Positions 46,776-55,436 are shown, counted from the stretch's first letter. The stretch: 64,000 nucleotides of DNA from Lawsonibacter asaccharolyticus (GCA_003112755.1 BFBT01000001.1:1550001-1614000); one strand, 5' to 3'. Numbers and translations: made by a program. The notes: generated by a model from the letters alone, not told the origin.

Positions 46776-47684
46776 ATGAAGAAGACCCGCGTATGGCCCG
46801 CCCTGCTGGCGGCCCTGGTGATCCTGGCGGGATGCGCCGCCGCTCCGCCGGAGGAGAGCGACCCGCCGACAGAGGAGTTCGTCTTTACCCGGGAGAATAT
46901 GCCCCGGCTCAACGGGTCCACCTCCGCCGTCCCCCTGGCGGAGGCGGTGTGCTCCGTCCTGCTGGGAGAGAGCCGGGAAGAGGTGGCCGATCTGGTCCAG
47001 TTCTCCCGCACCACCGCCTCCTATGAGGCACTTATGGCGGGGGAGGACGACCTGCTGCTGGCCGGCGAGCCAGAACAGGCGGTGATGGAGCGGCTGGAGG
47101 CGGGGGACCGGTGGCTCCTGACCCCCTTCGCCACCGACGCACTGGTCTTTGTAGTCAACGCGGACAACCCGGTGGACAGCCTGACCACGGAGCAGCTCCA
47201 AAAGATCTATACCGGGGAGATCACCAACTGGAGCCAGGTGGGGGGCGAGGACCGGGACATCATCCCCTTCCAGCGCAACCCGGAGGCGGGGAGCCAGGCC
47301 CTGATGAAGAAGCTGGTGATGGACGGCCTGGAGATGATGGAGCCTCCGGTGGACTACACGGCGGGCTCCATGTCCTCTCTGCTGGAGGGGGTGCGGCAGT
47401 ATGACAACAGCCCCGCCGCCATCGGCTACACCGTCTACTACTATGCCCACGATATGGAGATGGCCCAGGGACTGAAGCTGCTCTCCATCGACGGGACTGC
47501 CCCCAGCCCGGACACCATCCGCAGCGGGGAATATCCTTTCCTCAATCCTTACTACGCTGTCATGGACAAGGACGAGGCGGAGGACAGCCCCGCCCGCATC
47601 CTCTACGACTGGCTGCTGGGAGAGGAGGGCCAGTCCCTGGTGGCCCAGGAGGGCTATGTGTCCATTCTGGAACAGGAGGGGTGA
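46776..47684 (+). CDS. PstS-like substrate-binding lipoprotein
   Basis: A 302-residue lipoprotein: signal peptide with lipobox LAGC (Cys about residue 21), then the phosphate-binding-protein pattern NGSTSAVPLAEAVCSVLLGE, DALVFVVNADNPVDSLTTEQ, LQKIYTGEITNWSQVGGEDR and IPFQRNPEAGSQALMKKLVM. These match PstS-type proteins. No pstCAB genes follow, so it may supply a transporter elsewhere or act as a sensor. ATG 46776 follows GAGAGGAG. Confidence 0.87.
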   Translation: MKKTRVWPALLAALVILAGCAAAPPEESDPPTEEFVFTRENMPRLNGSTSAVPLAEAVCSVLLGESREEVADLVQFSRTTASYEALMAGEDDLLLAGEPEQAVMERLEAGDRWLLTPFATDALVFVVNADNPVDSLTTEQLQKIYTGEITNWSQVGGEDRDIIPFQRNPEAGSQALMKKLVMDGLEMMEPPVDYTAGSMSSLLEGVRQYDNSPAAIGYTVYYYAHDMEMAQGLKLLSIDGTAPSPDTIRSGEYPFLNPYYAVMDKDEAEDSPARILYDWLLGEEGQSLVAQEGYVSILEQEG

Positions 47685-47686
47685 AT

Positions 47687-49012
47687 ATGAGAGGGCGCGG
47701 CGCGGCCTGGGTCCTGGCCCTGGTGCTGCTGGCGGGGTGCGCCCCCGCCCCGGCGGCGGAGCCCCCGGAGGAGCCGGAGGTCCGGGTGCGGACCCACTGG
47801 GAGGCTCTGGAGACCCGGGCGGGGTCCCTCCCCGACGTGGAGACTCCGTGGCCGGGCGGGATCGGGGAGGATCTGATCCCTGGGGAGGACTACGGCCCCC
47901 TCTACCCCTATACGGGGACAGTCATCAATGCGGCAGAGTGGGAGGGGGGTCCCTTTCGCTATGACAGTTTGACCTACGGCCTGATGACCCGGGCGGGGGA
48001 GCTGGTGACGGAGTCGGTGTACACCCGGGTGGAGGTCCCTACCTATTACGACAGAGAGGGGACGGATGTCTTTCTCCCCCTGTTGGTGCTGAAAAAGTCG
48101 GTGGGAGAGGGAGGCTGGCCCTATGGGGACGGCACCCTTTTGGCGGTGGCCGCCCGGGACGGCAGCTGGCGCACCCCCGCCCGGTGGTGGACCTATGCCG
48201 CCGGGGCGGAGGGCCTGATCCTCTACGGGCCGGAGGGGTGCTGCTGGCTGGGCACAGACGGGACCGTCCAGGGGGAGTGGCCCTGGGAGGAGCTGGTGGC
48301 CGTTCCGGAGATGGCGGCCGAGGTGATGAACTGGGAGCGGCTGATGTTCGAGCCGGCCTGGCGGGATGACTTGGTGTGGATGGGCTGGACCGACGAGAGC
48401 CGGAGCCGGAATCGGCTGCTGGACCTGTCTCTGGGCCGGGTGCGGGAGGAGGAGCCGGGGGAGTGGCGTGCCATCCAGGACACCTGGCTCGTGGGCCGGG
48501 GGGAGGGCTACACCTACTTTGACGGGGAGGATACCTTCGACGGCAGCTGCACCCGCCTGGAGATCGGCGGACAGATCTGTGAGATCCCCTACGGCGGCAC
48601 CGAGCTCTACTGCACCCTGAAGCGGGGCCTGCTCTTTTTCAATGACAGCAGCTCCTGGCAGAGCTCTCCGTCCGGGGCGGTCTACCGCCTGGACGGCATG
48701 CCGGTGGTGGAGGCCGGGACCTATACATCCATCTCCCTCGTGCGGGACGAGATGGGGGAGGAGGGGCCCGTCCTGCTGATGGGGGAGCGGACTGACGGGA
48801 GCTGTGACCTGCTGGATGAGGACGGAGCGCTGTGGATGGAGGATGTGCCCTCCTATACTTACCCTTACCTTACAGGTGAGATCCTGCAGCTGGAGGAGAA
48901 GGTCTCCGGCCGGCAGGTGGTGAGCTGCTATGACACAAGGACGGGAGAGCTCCTCTACCGCCGCACTCTGGGCCTGGGGGACGACCAACAGGAGCCCTTG
49001 GAGGACTGGTGA
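47687..49012 (+). CDS. Lipoprotein with WG-like beta repeats
   Basis: A 441-residue lipoprotein with lipobox LLAGC near residue 18. The mature part is Trp/Gly/Glu-rich and has repeated beta modules ending in a turn, such as YDSLTYGLMTRAGELVTESV, AEGLILYGPEGCCWLGTDGT and GSCDLLDEDGALWMEDVPSY, resembling WG-repeat or beta-propeller proteins. ATG 47687 lies two bases after the PstS-like stop, behind AGGAGGGG, so the two are cotranslated. Function unknown; partnership with the binding protein at the cell surface is inferred. Confidence 0.7.
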   Translation: MRGRGAAWVLALVLLAGCAPAPAAEPPEEPEVRVRTHWEALETRAGSLPDVETPWPGGIGEDLIPGEDYGPLYPYTGTVINAAEWEGGPFRYDSLTYGLMTRAGELVTESVYTRVEVPTYYDREGTDVFLPLLVLKKSVGEGGWPYGDGTLLAVAARDGSWRTPARWWTYAAGAEGLILYGPEGCCWLGTDGTVQGEWPWEELVAVPEMAAEVMNWERLMFEPAWRDDLVWMGWTDESRSRNRLLDLSLGRVREEEPGEWRAIQDTWLVGRGEGYTYFDGEDTFDGSCTRLEIGGQICEIPYGGTELYCTLKRGLLFFNDSSSWQSSPSGAVYRLDGMPVVEAGTYTSISLVRDEMGEEGPVLLMGERTDGSCDLLDEDGALWMEDVPSYTYPYLTGEILQLEEKVSGRQVVSCYDTRTGELLYRRTLGLGDDQQEPLEDW

Positions 49013-49074
49013 GCCTTGACAGGGGGACGGACAGGAGGGATCCATTCTGGCGGCATGGAGACTGCATAAGATCA

Positions 49075-49104
49075 CGCGCCCCGGAGGAAAGCCTCCGGGG
49101 CGCG
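49075..49104. terminator. Terminator-like hairpin, detached copy
   Basis: CGCGCCCCGGAGG (49075-49087) pairs with CCTCCGGGGCGCG (49092-49104). Almost the same hairpin ends the cofE-like gene at 51691-51716. It lies downstream of both the lipoprotein gene and the convergent esterase gene. Confidence 0.7.
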
Positions 49105-49106
49105 CG

Positions 49107-49126
49107 TGTCATACTTTGCGGATGAT
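49107..49126. repeat. 20-bp direct repeat, right of the esterase gene's 3' end
   Basis: TGTCATACTTTGCGGATGAT, identical to 51727-51746. Read on the minus strand it encodes the last residues IIRKV and stop of the cofE-like gene, but no such gene is present here. Confidence 0.75.
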
Positions 49127-49174
49127 CATCAGACGCTTTGGCGGATCAGCGGAGCGGGACGCAGTGCCAGAGGA

Positions 49175-51526
49175 TCAGGCGCCAAACTGGATCAGGACCT
49201 GATCGTCCCGTTCGAAGGCGGAGGCACTGTAGTAGCGGGCGGTCACAGCGCCGTCTTCGTCCCGCTCACAGCGGTAGTGCTCCAAGAAGTCCCACAGCAT
49301 GGGGATCTCGGAGGTCAGGCAGTTGTGGGGGCGGTACAAGCTGTTGGTGTACTGGACCAGGGGAATGTCCTGTCCATTGATCCAGGTATAGGTCTCGAAA
49401 CGGTCATAGGGGCCTGTGACGGTGAAAACAGGCTCGGAGACAGGCACGCCGAAGGTGGTGACTGTTCCGTCAGCGGCGTAAACCGCCGGGGTGTACACAA
49501 AGCCGTTGACTCGCAGGAAATACTGTGCCCAGTCGTCTGTGCGGTTCCAGCGGTCGTCATAGGGGGTGCCGGTGTCATCTTTGCCATTGCCCTCGCCATT
49601 GATCAGGTAAGTGGGGATGGGCTTGTCAGAGTGGGCGTCGGGATAGTCCTGATAGAAAGAGGTGGAGGCTACAGCGGCGTAGTAATCCGGGGTCTCCTGG
49701 GCAAACTGCTGAGATTCCATAGAGCCCATGGACTGGCCGGTGCTGTAGATCCGGCTGAGATCAAACTGGAATTTGCCGGAGTCATTCCAACCCTCCAGGA
49801 GATCCAGCATGGCGTGGTAGCAGGCATCCACATCGGCGGGGGTGACAGCGACAGAGGTGTTGTAGGCTTCGTTGGTAAAAATCAGCGCGATGCCGTTTTG
49901 GTTTGCAGTTTCCCACCAGCAGGTGGAGTCAAAGAAGATGATGTTGGTCTGGCTGCCGCCAGCCCAGACGGTGATGACAGGGGCGCCGTCGGGCTGGAGT
50001 TCGGATGCGTTCTCAGGGATGTAGAACAGGATCTCGCGGGGCTCGCCCTCGATGTCCACGATGGTGCAGATCATTGTGGCGGTCGCGCCATCGGGCATAG
50101 TGACCTTCTGTTCAGCATAGCGGTCAGGGGACTTGTGGGCGTTGACGATCACGTCGGTATAATCCCCCCGCAGCATCAGGGCATTTCCGTAGGCGGAAGT
50201 GTTGTCATAGCGGGTGTAGCAGGTCAGGAAATCATGGATCTCCCGGCCGGAGAGGGACTGTCGGCTGTCCACAGCCACCTTGGAGATGGGGCCCGCATAC
50301 TGGGTCTGCCAGGCGTCAGAGTCCCCGGCCTGGACATATACGGTGCCGTAGTCGGCGTTCTGGGTGCCGGAAGGGGAGCAGTCGTTGGCAGTCTTCCAAT
50401 ACTGAAGGCTGTGGTCCGCGGCATCATAGTTGACGAACCAAGTGGGAACAGGGATGTCCTGATTGGTGATTATCTGATCGCCGCGGGCCGCCAGGCGGCT
50501 CTTCACATCCTCTGTGATGTCATAGCCGTTGGTGCCTACCGCATAGACCTGGCTGCCTACTTCGGACAGATATGCCTCGCCGGCGCTGACGCCGTTCAGA
50601 TACACCTGAGCGATGACGAAGATGGGATTTTTGGCTGACCAAGCCTCCAGAGGGGCACACCCTTCACCATAGCCTACAAAATACCACTCGCCAAAGGCGG
50701 ACCAGTAATTTTTGTTTTTGTCAGGCGCGTTGGGATCGGCCTCGTCGGCCACAGGCGTGTTCAGCCAGGAGAGAGCGGCAGTCAAGAAAGGCAACTCTTC
50801 CTCCACGGACCCCCAGCCGCCGCTGCCGGGGGCCAGCACAAACAGACATTCGCCGTTTTCTTCCGCCAAATCGAACCAGCCATTTTCCATCAGAAATTGG
50901 GTGGGATCGACCTTGTCGGGCAGGGCGATCACGTAAAAATAGGGCCGACAGGAGGCATGCTCGGAGATATAGATGTAGGCCTCTCGCTGGGCCGAGTTCC
51001 CCTGGAGATCGGGATAGGTCAAAGTCTTGCTGAAATAGCCCGTCATGGGCAGCTGGTTGGCATCGGAGTAATCAAAGGCGGGGGCCGGTACGCCATCCAG
51101 CGAGATGGGGCCTGTGGAGGTGGTAGACACAGAGACTGCCTTGGAACCTGCATCCCAGGAGACCGGCATGTTGTAGGCCTGGGCCAGATAAGCGAGGGGG
51201 ACGTACAAGGTCCCATCCCGCAGAGCAGGGACAGTGTCCATCTCAGAGCCGGAAAAAGTGGCATCGCTGCCGGTGAAATAGGTGCTGACGCCGTTCCGGG
51301 TGAACTGTACTCTGGAGCCTTCCTGCTTCTGAGTCAGTCCCAGAGCGTCCGCGATATCCGGCGAGACCATGGTGCGGTCGTTTTGATCAATGTATGCGGC
51401 GGACTGTACCGTCTTGCCGTCTACCTGCACAGAAACACTGCCCTCTGCCGAGGCGGAGGAGATGAGCCCCAGGGCAAGAGACACACCGAGGGTAAGGCCA
51501 AAGAGATGTTTGATCGATTTCCTCAT
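49175..51526 (-). CDS. Secreted esterase with stalk domain and two hydrolase-like domains
   Basis: A 783-residue exported protein. A signal peptide ends near ISSASA; residues about 30-125 resemble the copper-amine-oxidase N-terminal domain used as a wall-associated stalk (VNGK-type repeats: VDGKTVQSAAYIDQNDRTMV, LRDGTLYVPLAYLAQAYNMP). Two alpha/beta-hydrolase-like regions follow. The second, C-terminal, carries STGQSMGSMES (GxSxG) and resembles PHB depolymerase / LpqC-type feruloyl esterases. The first has VGYGEGC at the corresponding place, Ser replaced by Gly, so it is probably inactive. Flanked by direct repeats. Confidence 0.78.
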   Translation of the reverse strand: MRKSIKHLFGLTLGVSLALGLISSASAEGSVSVQVDGKTVQSAAYIDQNDRTMVSPDIADALGLTQKQEGSRVQFTRNGVSTYFTGSDATFSGSEMDTVPALRDGTLYVPLAYLAQAYNMPVSWDAGSKAVSVSTTSTGPISLDGVPAPAFDYSDANQLPMTGYFSKTLTYPDLQGNSAQREAYIYISEHASCRPYFYVIALPDKVDPTQFLMENGWFDLAEENGECLFVLAPGSGGWGSVEEELPFLTAALSWLNTPVADEADPNAPDKNKNYWSAFGEWYFVGYGEGCAPLEAWSAKNPIFVIAQVYLNGVSAGEAYLSEVGSQVYAVGTNGYDITEDVKSRLAARGDQIITNQDIPVPTWFVNYDAADHSLQYWKTANDCSPSGTQNADYGTVYVQAGDSDAWQTQYAGPISKVAVDSRQSLSGREIHDFLTCYTRYDNTSAYGNALMLRGDYTDVIVNAHKSPDRYAEQKVTMPDGATATMICTIVDIEGEPREILFYIPENASELQPDGAPVITVWAGGSQTNIIFFDSTCWWETANQNGIALIFTNEAYNTSVAVTPADVDACYHAMLDLLEGWNDSGKFQFDLSRIYSTGQSMGSMESQQFAQETPDYYAAVASTSFYQDYPDAHSDKPIPTYLINGEGNGKDDTGTPYDDRWNRTDDWAQYFLRVNGFVYTPAVYAADGTVTTFGVPVSEPVFTVTGPYDRFETYTWINGQDIPLVQYTNSLYRPHNCLTSEIPMLWDFLEHYRCERDEDGAVTARYYSASAFERDDQVLIQFGA

Positions 51527-51596
51527 GAAGATGCTCCTTTCAGATAGATCCCTGGATTTGTGCTGTTTAAATAAAAAGTGGAGAGATATAAATAAA

Positions 51597-51602
51597 TTAT
51601 AT
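51597..51602 (-). promoter_or_regulatory. -10 element of the esterase gene
   Basis: TATAAT on the minus strand (about 51602-51597) in an AT-rich 200-base region; a good -35 is not evident (TTAAAG at 16 bases). Confidence 0.4.
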
Positions 51603-51679
51603 CACGGATAAAATAAACTTTAACTCTAATTTTTGCATAAATTCATGAAAGATATAAATGAATTCAAGACAAAGAGGGA

Positions 51680-51716
51680 GTAAAAAGCGGCGCCCCGGAG
51701 GATTCCCTCCGGGGCG
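51680..51716 (-). terminator. Terminator of the cofE-like gene
   Basis: CGCCCCGGAGG (51691-51701) pairs with CCTCCGGGGCG (51706-51716); the minus-strand tail is CTTTTTAC. Confidence 0.85.
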
Positions 51717-51726
51717 CGGGCTCGTA

Positions 51727-51746
51727 TGTCATACTTTGCGGATGAT
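51727..51746. repeat. 20-bp direct repeat at the 3' end of the cofE-like gene
   Basis: Same 20 bases as 49107-49126. Here they are the genuine last codons and stop of the cofE-like gene. Confidence 0.8.
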
Positions 51747-52436
51747 GCCCATTGGGGTGCACTCACTGGACTGACCCAAGGGGTTGTCCCCCAGGATCCT
51801 GGCCAGCAGGGCCATGGAGGGCTCCTTCTGGGAGCAGCCCAGGATGTTGGCCCCCAGGTCGTTGATGTCCACGATTGCCACCGGGTGGCCCAGAGCCTGG
51901 GCCAGCCTGCGGGAGGTACCCATGGGGTCGGCGGGGGTGAGGACCACGTAGTGGTCATAGGGAGGGATGGTGCCCTCGGTGGGGCCGTCGATGCCCCGGG
52001 CCTTGGGCCCGGCCACGATGTAGAACCAGCCCTTCCGGCGGAACAGCTTGCCAATGACGCTGCAGAAGGCGGCGAACAGGATGCGCAGGGTGCCGCACTC
52101 CCGCAGGGCCATCTCCATAGTCTCCGGGATGCCCAGACCGATGCCGGCGGGGGTCTTGGTCACATAGCGGCTGAGGGTGACGGCTAGCTTCCGGGGCTTG
52201 ATGTCCTCCATGGGGATGGCCCGGTTCTGGGTGCAGGCCACCGCCTTCTCGGAGATGAAAAGAATGTCCCCCTCCTGCATCCGGTCCTTGGCGTAGCGGA
52301 CCACCACGTCGGCCATGTCGTCAGTGTTGGTGATCAGGTGGGTCTTTACCGGGATACGCTGGTAGTCCACCCCGTCCACCGTGCGGACCAGCTGCTTGCC
52401 GGGGTTTGCGGAATAGGTGCTCTGTTCTTCGCTCAT
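51729..52436 (-). CDS. CofE-like coenzyme F420-0:L-glutamate ligase domain protein
   Basis: A 235-residue protein of the CofE superfamily. YQRIPVKTHLITNTDDMADV, EGDILFISEKAVACTQNRAI and the metal-site region ILGCSQKEPSMALLARILGD are recognisable. In F420 producers CofE adds glutamate to the cofactor, but Clostridia of this kind are not known to make F420, so the acceptor is probably something else. It is preceded on the minus strand by the ttcA-like gene and its own -10 (TATAAT near 52545-52540). Confidence 0.82.
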   Translation of the reverse strand: MSEEQSTYSANPGKQLVRTVDGVDYQRIPVKTHLITNTDDMADVVVRYAKDRMQEGDILFISEKAVACTQNRAIPMEDIKPRKLAVTLSRYVTKTPAGIGLGIPETMEMALRECGTLRILFAAFCSVIGKLFRRKGWFYIVAGPKARGIDGPTEGTIPPYDHYVVLTPADPMGTSRRLAQALGHPVAIVDINDLGANILGCSQKEPSMALLARILGDNPLGQSSECTPMGIIRKV

Positions 52437-52591
52437 GGAGATGCTCCTCTCAGGCGGCAGTCCTGCCGCTGCGTTGTATCAAGGTAAGGATGCCCAGTTT
52501 TCCAGGGCATCCAGTCCTGTGCGTTGATTTGATTTTTCTATTATATCACCAGGGGCTCCTGTTTTCCACGCTTTGGCGCAAGTTTTCCCGC

Positions 52592-53356
52592 TTATTCGCC
52601 GATCTCTTCCGGCAGAGGGCGGCGGCGGTGCTCCACCGGGCCCCACTCGGGCAGGGGGAGGCGCTGCATGGAGCCGAAGACCCGGGACTTGAGTCCGGGG
52701 TAGCGGCCCTGGAGCTCGTAGATCAGCTCCTTGATCTCCTGGCGCTTGGTGTTGCCGTTGGCAGGGCAGGGGTTCTCCACCACCGGGAGAGAGAGGCGCC
52801 GGGCGGTGTGACGTACCAGATTCTCCCCGCAGTAAAGCAGGGGGCGGATCTGGGTGATCTGAGTCCGGTCCAGCCAGGTGACGGGCTGGAAGCAGGACAG
52901 GCGGCCCTCAAAGATGAGGGACATGAAAAAGGTCTCCACTGCGTCATCGTAGTGGTGGCCCAGTGCGATCTTGTGGATGCCCCGCTCCAGCAGGGCACTG
53001 TGGAGGGCCCCCCTCCGCATCTTGGCACACATGGAGCAGGGGTTTTTCTCCTTCCGCACATCAAAAATGATGTGCTGGATCTCACTGCCGAGGATGGTGT
53101 AGGGGACCTCCATCTCCCGGCACAACTGGGCAATAGGAGAAAAGTCCATCCCGGGCCGGCCCTCTGCCGCCCCCATGTCCAGGGTGAAGGCCTCCACTGT
53201 GAAGGGGATGGGGTAGAATTCCCGCAGCTTGGCCAGCGCCACCAGAAGGGTGAGGGAGTCCTTGCCGCCGGAGACCCCCACCGCCACCCGGTCGTCAGGC
53301 TGTATCATGTCGTAGTCCTCCACACAGCGGCGGACCAGAGAAAGGATTCGGTTCAT
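52592..53356 (-). CDS. TtcA-like tRNA thiolation ATPase
   Basis: A 254-residue PP-loop ATPase of the TtcA/TtuA family, which activates tRNA bases for 2-thiolation (2-thiocytidine-32 in TtcA). The PP-loop is GVSGGKDSLTLLVAL; cluster-type cysteines are CSMCAKMRRG and CPANG; LGHHYDDAVETFFMSLIFEG follows. The specific tRNA position cannot be assigned. Start ATG 53356 follows AGGAGG. Confidence 0.88.
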   Translation of the reverse strand: MNRILSLVRRCVEDYDMIQPDDRVAVGVSGGKDSLTLLVALAKLREFYPIPFTVEAFTLDMGAAEGRPGMDFSPIAQLCREMEVPYTILGSEIQHIIFDVRKEKNPCSMCAKMRRGALHSALLERGIHKIALGHHYDDAVETFFMSLIFEGRLSCFQPVTWLDRTQITQIRPLLYCGENLVRHTARRLSLPVVENPCPANGNTKRQEIKELIYELQGRYPGLKSRVFGSMQRLPLPEWGPVEHRRRPLPEEIGE

Positions 53357-53506
53357 AGGGCCTCCTTTTTAGGTTTTTTCCTCATTTTCACAACTTTTTT
53401 CAAAAAATAAAATTCAAATTGAAAATGAGATAAAAAGAGATAATAACAGGAAACGAGAGAAAACGGGAGATTATGAAATAGAAATTAAAAAAGATGGAAA
53501 AACCCG

Positions 53507-53535
53507 TTGACATTGGGATTCCCAAATACTATAAT
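53507..53535 (+). promoter_or_regulatory. Promoter of rplM-rpsI
   Basis: Perfect TTGACA (53507-53512), 17-base spacer and perfect TATAAT (53530-53535). Confidence 0.88.
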
Positions 53536-53541
53536 ACAAAA

Positions 53542-53600
53542 CGCTCCGCTTGTACAGGGGAGCGACTGATTTTGTCTGCAAAATGATTTTTCAGATAAGG
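53542..53600 (+). promoter_or_regulatory. Structured leader of rplM
   Basis: The leader holds CGCTCC/GGAGCG (53544-53566) and then ATTTTG/CAAAAT (53570-53585), compatible with an L13-type autoregulatory leader known from Bacilli. The match is by position and size; the consensus was not checked. Confidence 0.45.
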
Positions 53601-53622
53601 AAAGAAAATGGAGGTCTCACCT

Positions 53623-54051
53623 ATGTCCACTTTTATGGCCAACAAGGGGAACATCGTGCGTAAGTGGTACGTCCTCGATGCTGCTGGCAAGCCTCTGGGC
53701 AAGACCGCTGCCGCCGCCGCCAACCTGCTGCGGGGCAAGCTGAAGCCTGAGTACACCCCCCACGCCGACTGCGGCGACTTCGTCATCATCATCAATGCCG
53801 AGAAGGCCGTCCTCACCGGCAAGAAACTGGAGCAGAAGTATTACCGCACCCACTCCGGCTGGATCGGCGGCCTGAAGGAAGTGCAGTACAGCACCCTGAT
53901 GCGGGAGCGCCCCGAGCTGGCCATGAAGCTGGCTGTCCGCGGCATGATGCCTCGCAATGTGATCAGCAAGGATTCCATGTCCCGCCTGAAGATCTATCGC
54001 GGCGGTGAGCATGAGCACGCCGCTCAGAAGCCTGAGCTGTGGGCTCTGTAA
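53623..54051 (+). CDS. rplM: 50S ribosomal protein L13
   Basis: Early 50S assembly protein. ATG 53623, seven bases after GGAGGT, gives 142 residues beginning MSTFMANKGNIVRKWYVLDA; an ATG at 53608 would place the ribosome binding site inside the gene. It contains YTPHADCGDFVIIINAEKAV, YYRTHSGWIGGLK and MLPRNV-type MMPRNVISKDSMSRLKIYRG. Confidence 0.97.
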   Translation: MSTFMANKGNIVRKWYVLDAAGKPLGKTAAAAANLLRGKLKPEYTPHADCGDFVIIINAEKAVLTGKKLEQKYYRTHSGWIGGLKEVQYSTLMRERPELAMKLAVRGMMPRNVISKDSMSRLKIYRGGEHEHAAQKPELWAL

Positions 54052-54069
54052 GCAAGGAGGTAGACGAGC

Positions 54070-54474
54070 ATGTATAAGAGCAAGAAGCCTTATTTCTATG
54101 GCACTGGCCGTCGGAAGTCCTCCGTGGCCCGCGTTCATCTGTTCCCCAACGGCACTGGCGCCGTGACCATCAACGGCCGCGACATCGATGAGTATTTCGG
54201 CCTGGAGACCCTGAAGCTGCTGGTCCGCCAGCCCCTGGTGACCACCGGCAGCGAGGGCAAGTTCGACATCGTGGCCACCGTCTCCGGCGGCGGCGTCACT
54301 GGCCAGGCCGGTGCCATCCGCCACGGTGTGGCCCGCGCCCTGCTGCTGGCTGACGAGAATAACCGCGCCGCCCTGAAGGCCGCCGGCTTCCTCACCCGTG
54401 ATCCTCGTATGAAGGAGCGCAAGAAGTACGGTCTGAAGGCCGCCCGCCGTGCGCCCCAGTTCAGCAAGCGCTGA
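54070..54474 (+). CDS. rpsI: 30S ribosomal protein S9
   Basis: S9 reaches the P site with its C-terminal tail. The 134-residue protein has [40 protein letters not shown] and the tail [17 protein letters not shown]. It follows rplM by 18 bases with AAGGAGGT. A terminator follows. Confidence 0.98.
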   Translation: MYKSKKPYFYGTGRRKSSVARVHLFPNGTGAVTINGRDIDEYFGLETLKLLVRQPLVTTGSEGKFDIVATVSGGGVTGQAGAIRHGVARALLLADENNRAALKAAGFLTRDPRMKERKKYGLKAARRAPQFSKR

Positions 54475-54495
54475 TTTTTTCCTACAAGTGCTCCC

Positions 54496-54528
54496 AGAGG
54501 GACGCCGCAGAAGCGGCGTCCCTCTTTT
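54496..54528 (+). terminator. Terminator of rplM-rpsI
   Basis: AGAGGGACGCCGC (54496-54508) pairs with GCGGCGTCCCTCT (54513-54525), followed by TTT. Confidence 0.88.
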
Positions 54529-54584
54529 GTAGCAAACAAAGTTACTTTTTAAGCAGTAAATTTTTAAAAAAGTGGGCCCAACAT

Positions 54585-55436
54585 TTAAGAAGAACTTTTA
54601 GCACTGTATTTGAAAGGAACAACAAAAGGTTCCCCCGGGGCTAAAATAAGACCACGTTGTAATGAATTTGTAATATAGGGATAAATATCTTCAGGTTCTC
54701 CACAGTGGGATGCTACAGTGGGACAGTCGTAAGTACCATAATGAAAAGGAAGCAAATAGGCCTTTGGAAAATGATTTGCCAGTACAATAGCAGATGTGTG
54801 GTTCAAGTGATACTCGCAGGTAGAAACATCCAGCGCCAAAACATCAATATCTGTGAGAGAAAGATGATATTCCATCAGGCGCGTATCTCCCGGAAAGTAG
54901 AGACGACCCTCCGGTGCATCTATAAGAAAGCCACAGCATTCTCCCATCCGGTAGGGAGGGCCACCCCGCTCTAAGTCCTTAAGCTGCCAGGGATGGTCAG
55001 CAGGAACAGAATGTATCTGGACTCCGGAAATATCCATATGTTCATGAATACGCAGAATCTGAATATTTTCATGAGGAACACCGAGTCGAACAAGACGTTC
55101 AAAGACACGCAAAGTGCCTACCATGGTAATATTTTTTTTTGCCAGCGCCAGTGCTGTACCAGGGCCTAGGTGATCTGCGTCAGCATGGGTATAAAGGATG
55201 ATAGATCGATCAGGAATTAAGTCAGGATCCAGAGGGAGGGTGACTTTGAGCGGTAGGCCAGACTCGCTGCGGGAGGCATCGCCTGATGCTGTCATAAGAA
55301 CAGGGTCGATCAAAATACAAGTTCCATGACAGTTAATCAAAAAGCCAGCCCCAGACAACCAGTAAATGGTAGTGCTTCCGGTATTACAGAAATCGTATGC
55401 CGTTATAATGCGGGATGGTTTGCGAATATTTTTCAT
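54585..55436 (-). CDS. MBL-fold hydrolase of the TRAP operon (UlaG-like)
   Basis: A 283-residue MBL-fold protein and last gene of the TRAP operon. WLSGAGFLINCHGTCILIDP and FPGDTRLME match the UlaG / L-ascorbate-6-phosphate lactonase-like branch. The metal motif reads YTHADADHLGP, HxDxDH, with Asp where HxHxDH has the second His. A further His-containing segment is LLPFHYGTYD. ATG 55436 follows GGAAGGAGA. As a TRAP partner it may open or hydrolyse the imported compound; substrate unknown. Codon use is AT-richer than in the ribosomal genes. Confidence 0.78.
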   Translation of the reverse strand: MKNIRKPSRIITAYDFCNTGSTTIYWLSGAGFLINCHGTCILIDPVLMTASGDASRSESGLPLKVTLPLDPDLIPDRSIILYTHADADHLGPGTALALAKKNITMVGTLRVFERLVRLGVPHENIQILRIHEHMDISGVQIHSVPADHPWQLKDLERGGPPYRMGECCGFLIDAPEGRLYFPGDTRLMEYHLSLTDIDVLALDVSTCEYHLNHTSAIVLANHFPKAYLLPFHYGTYDCPTVASHCGEPEDIYPYITNSLQRGLILAPGEPFVVPFKYSAKSSS

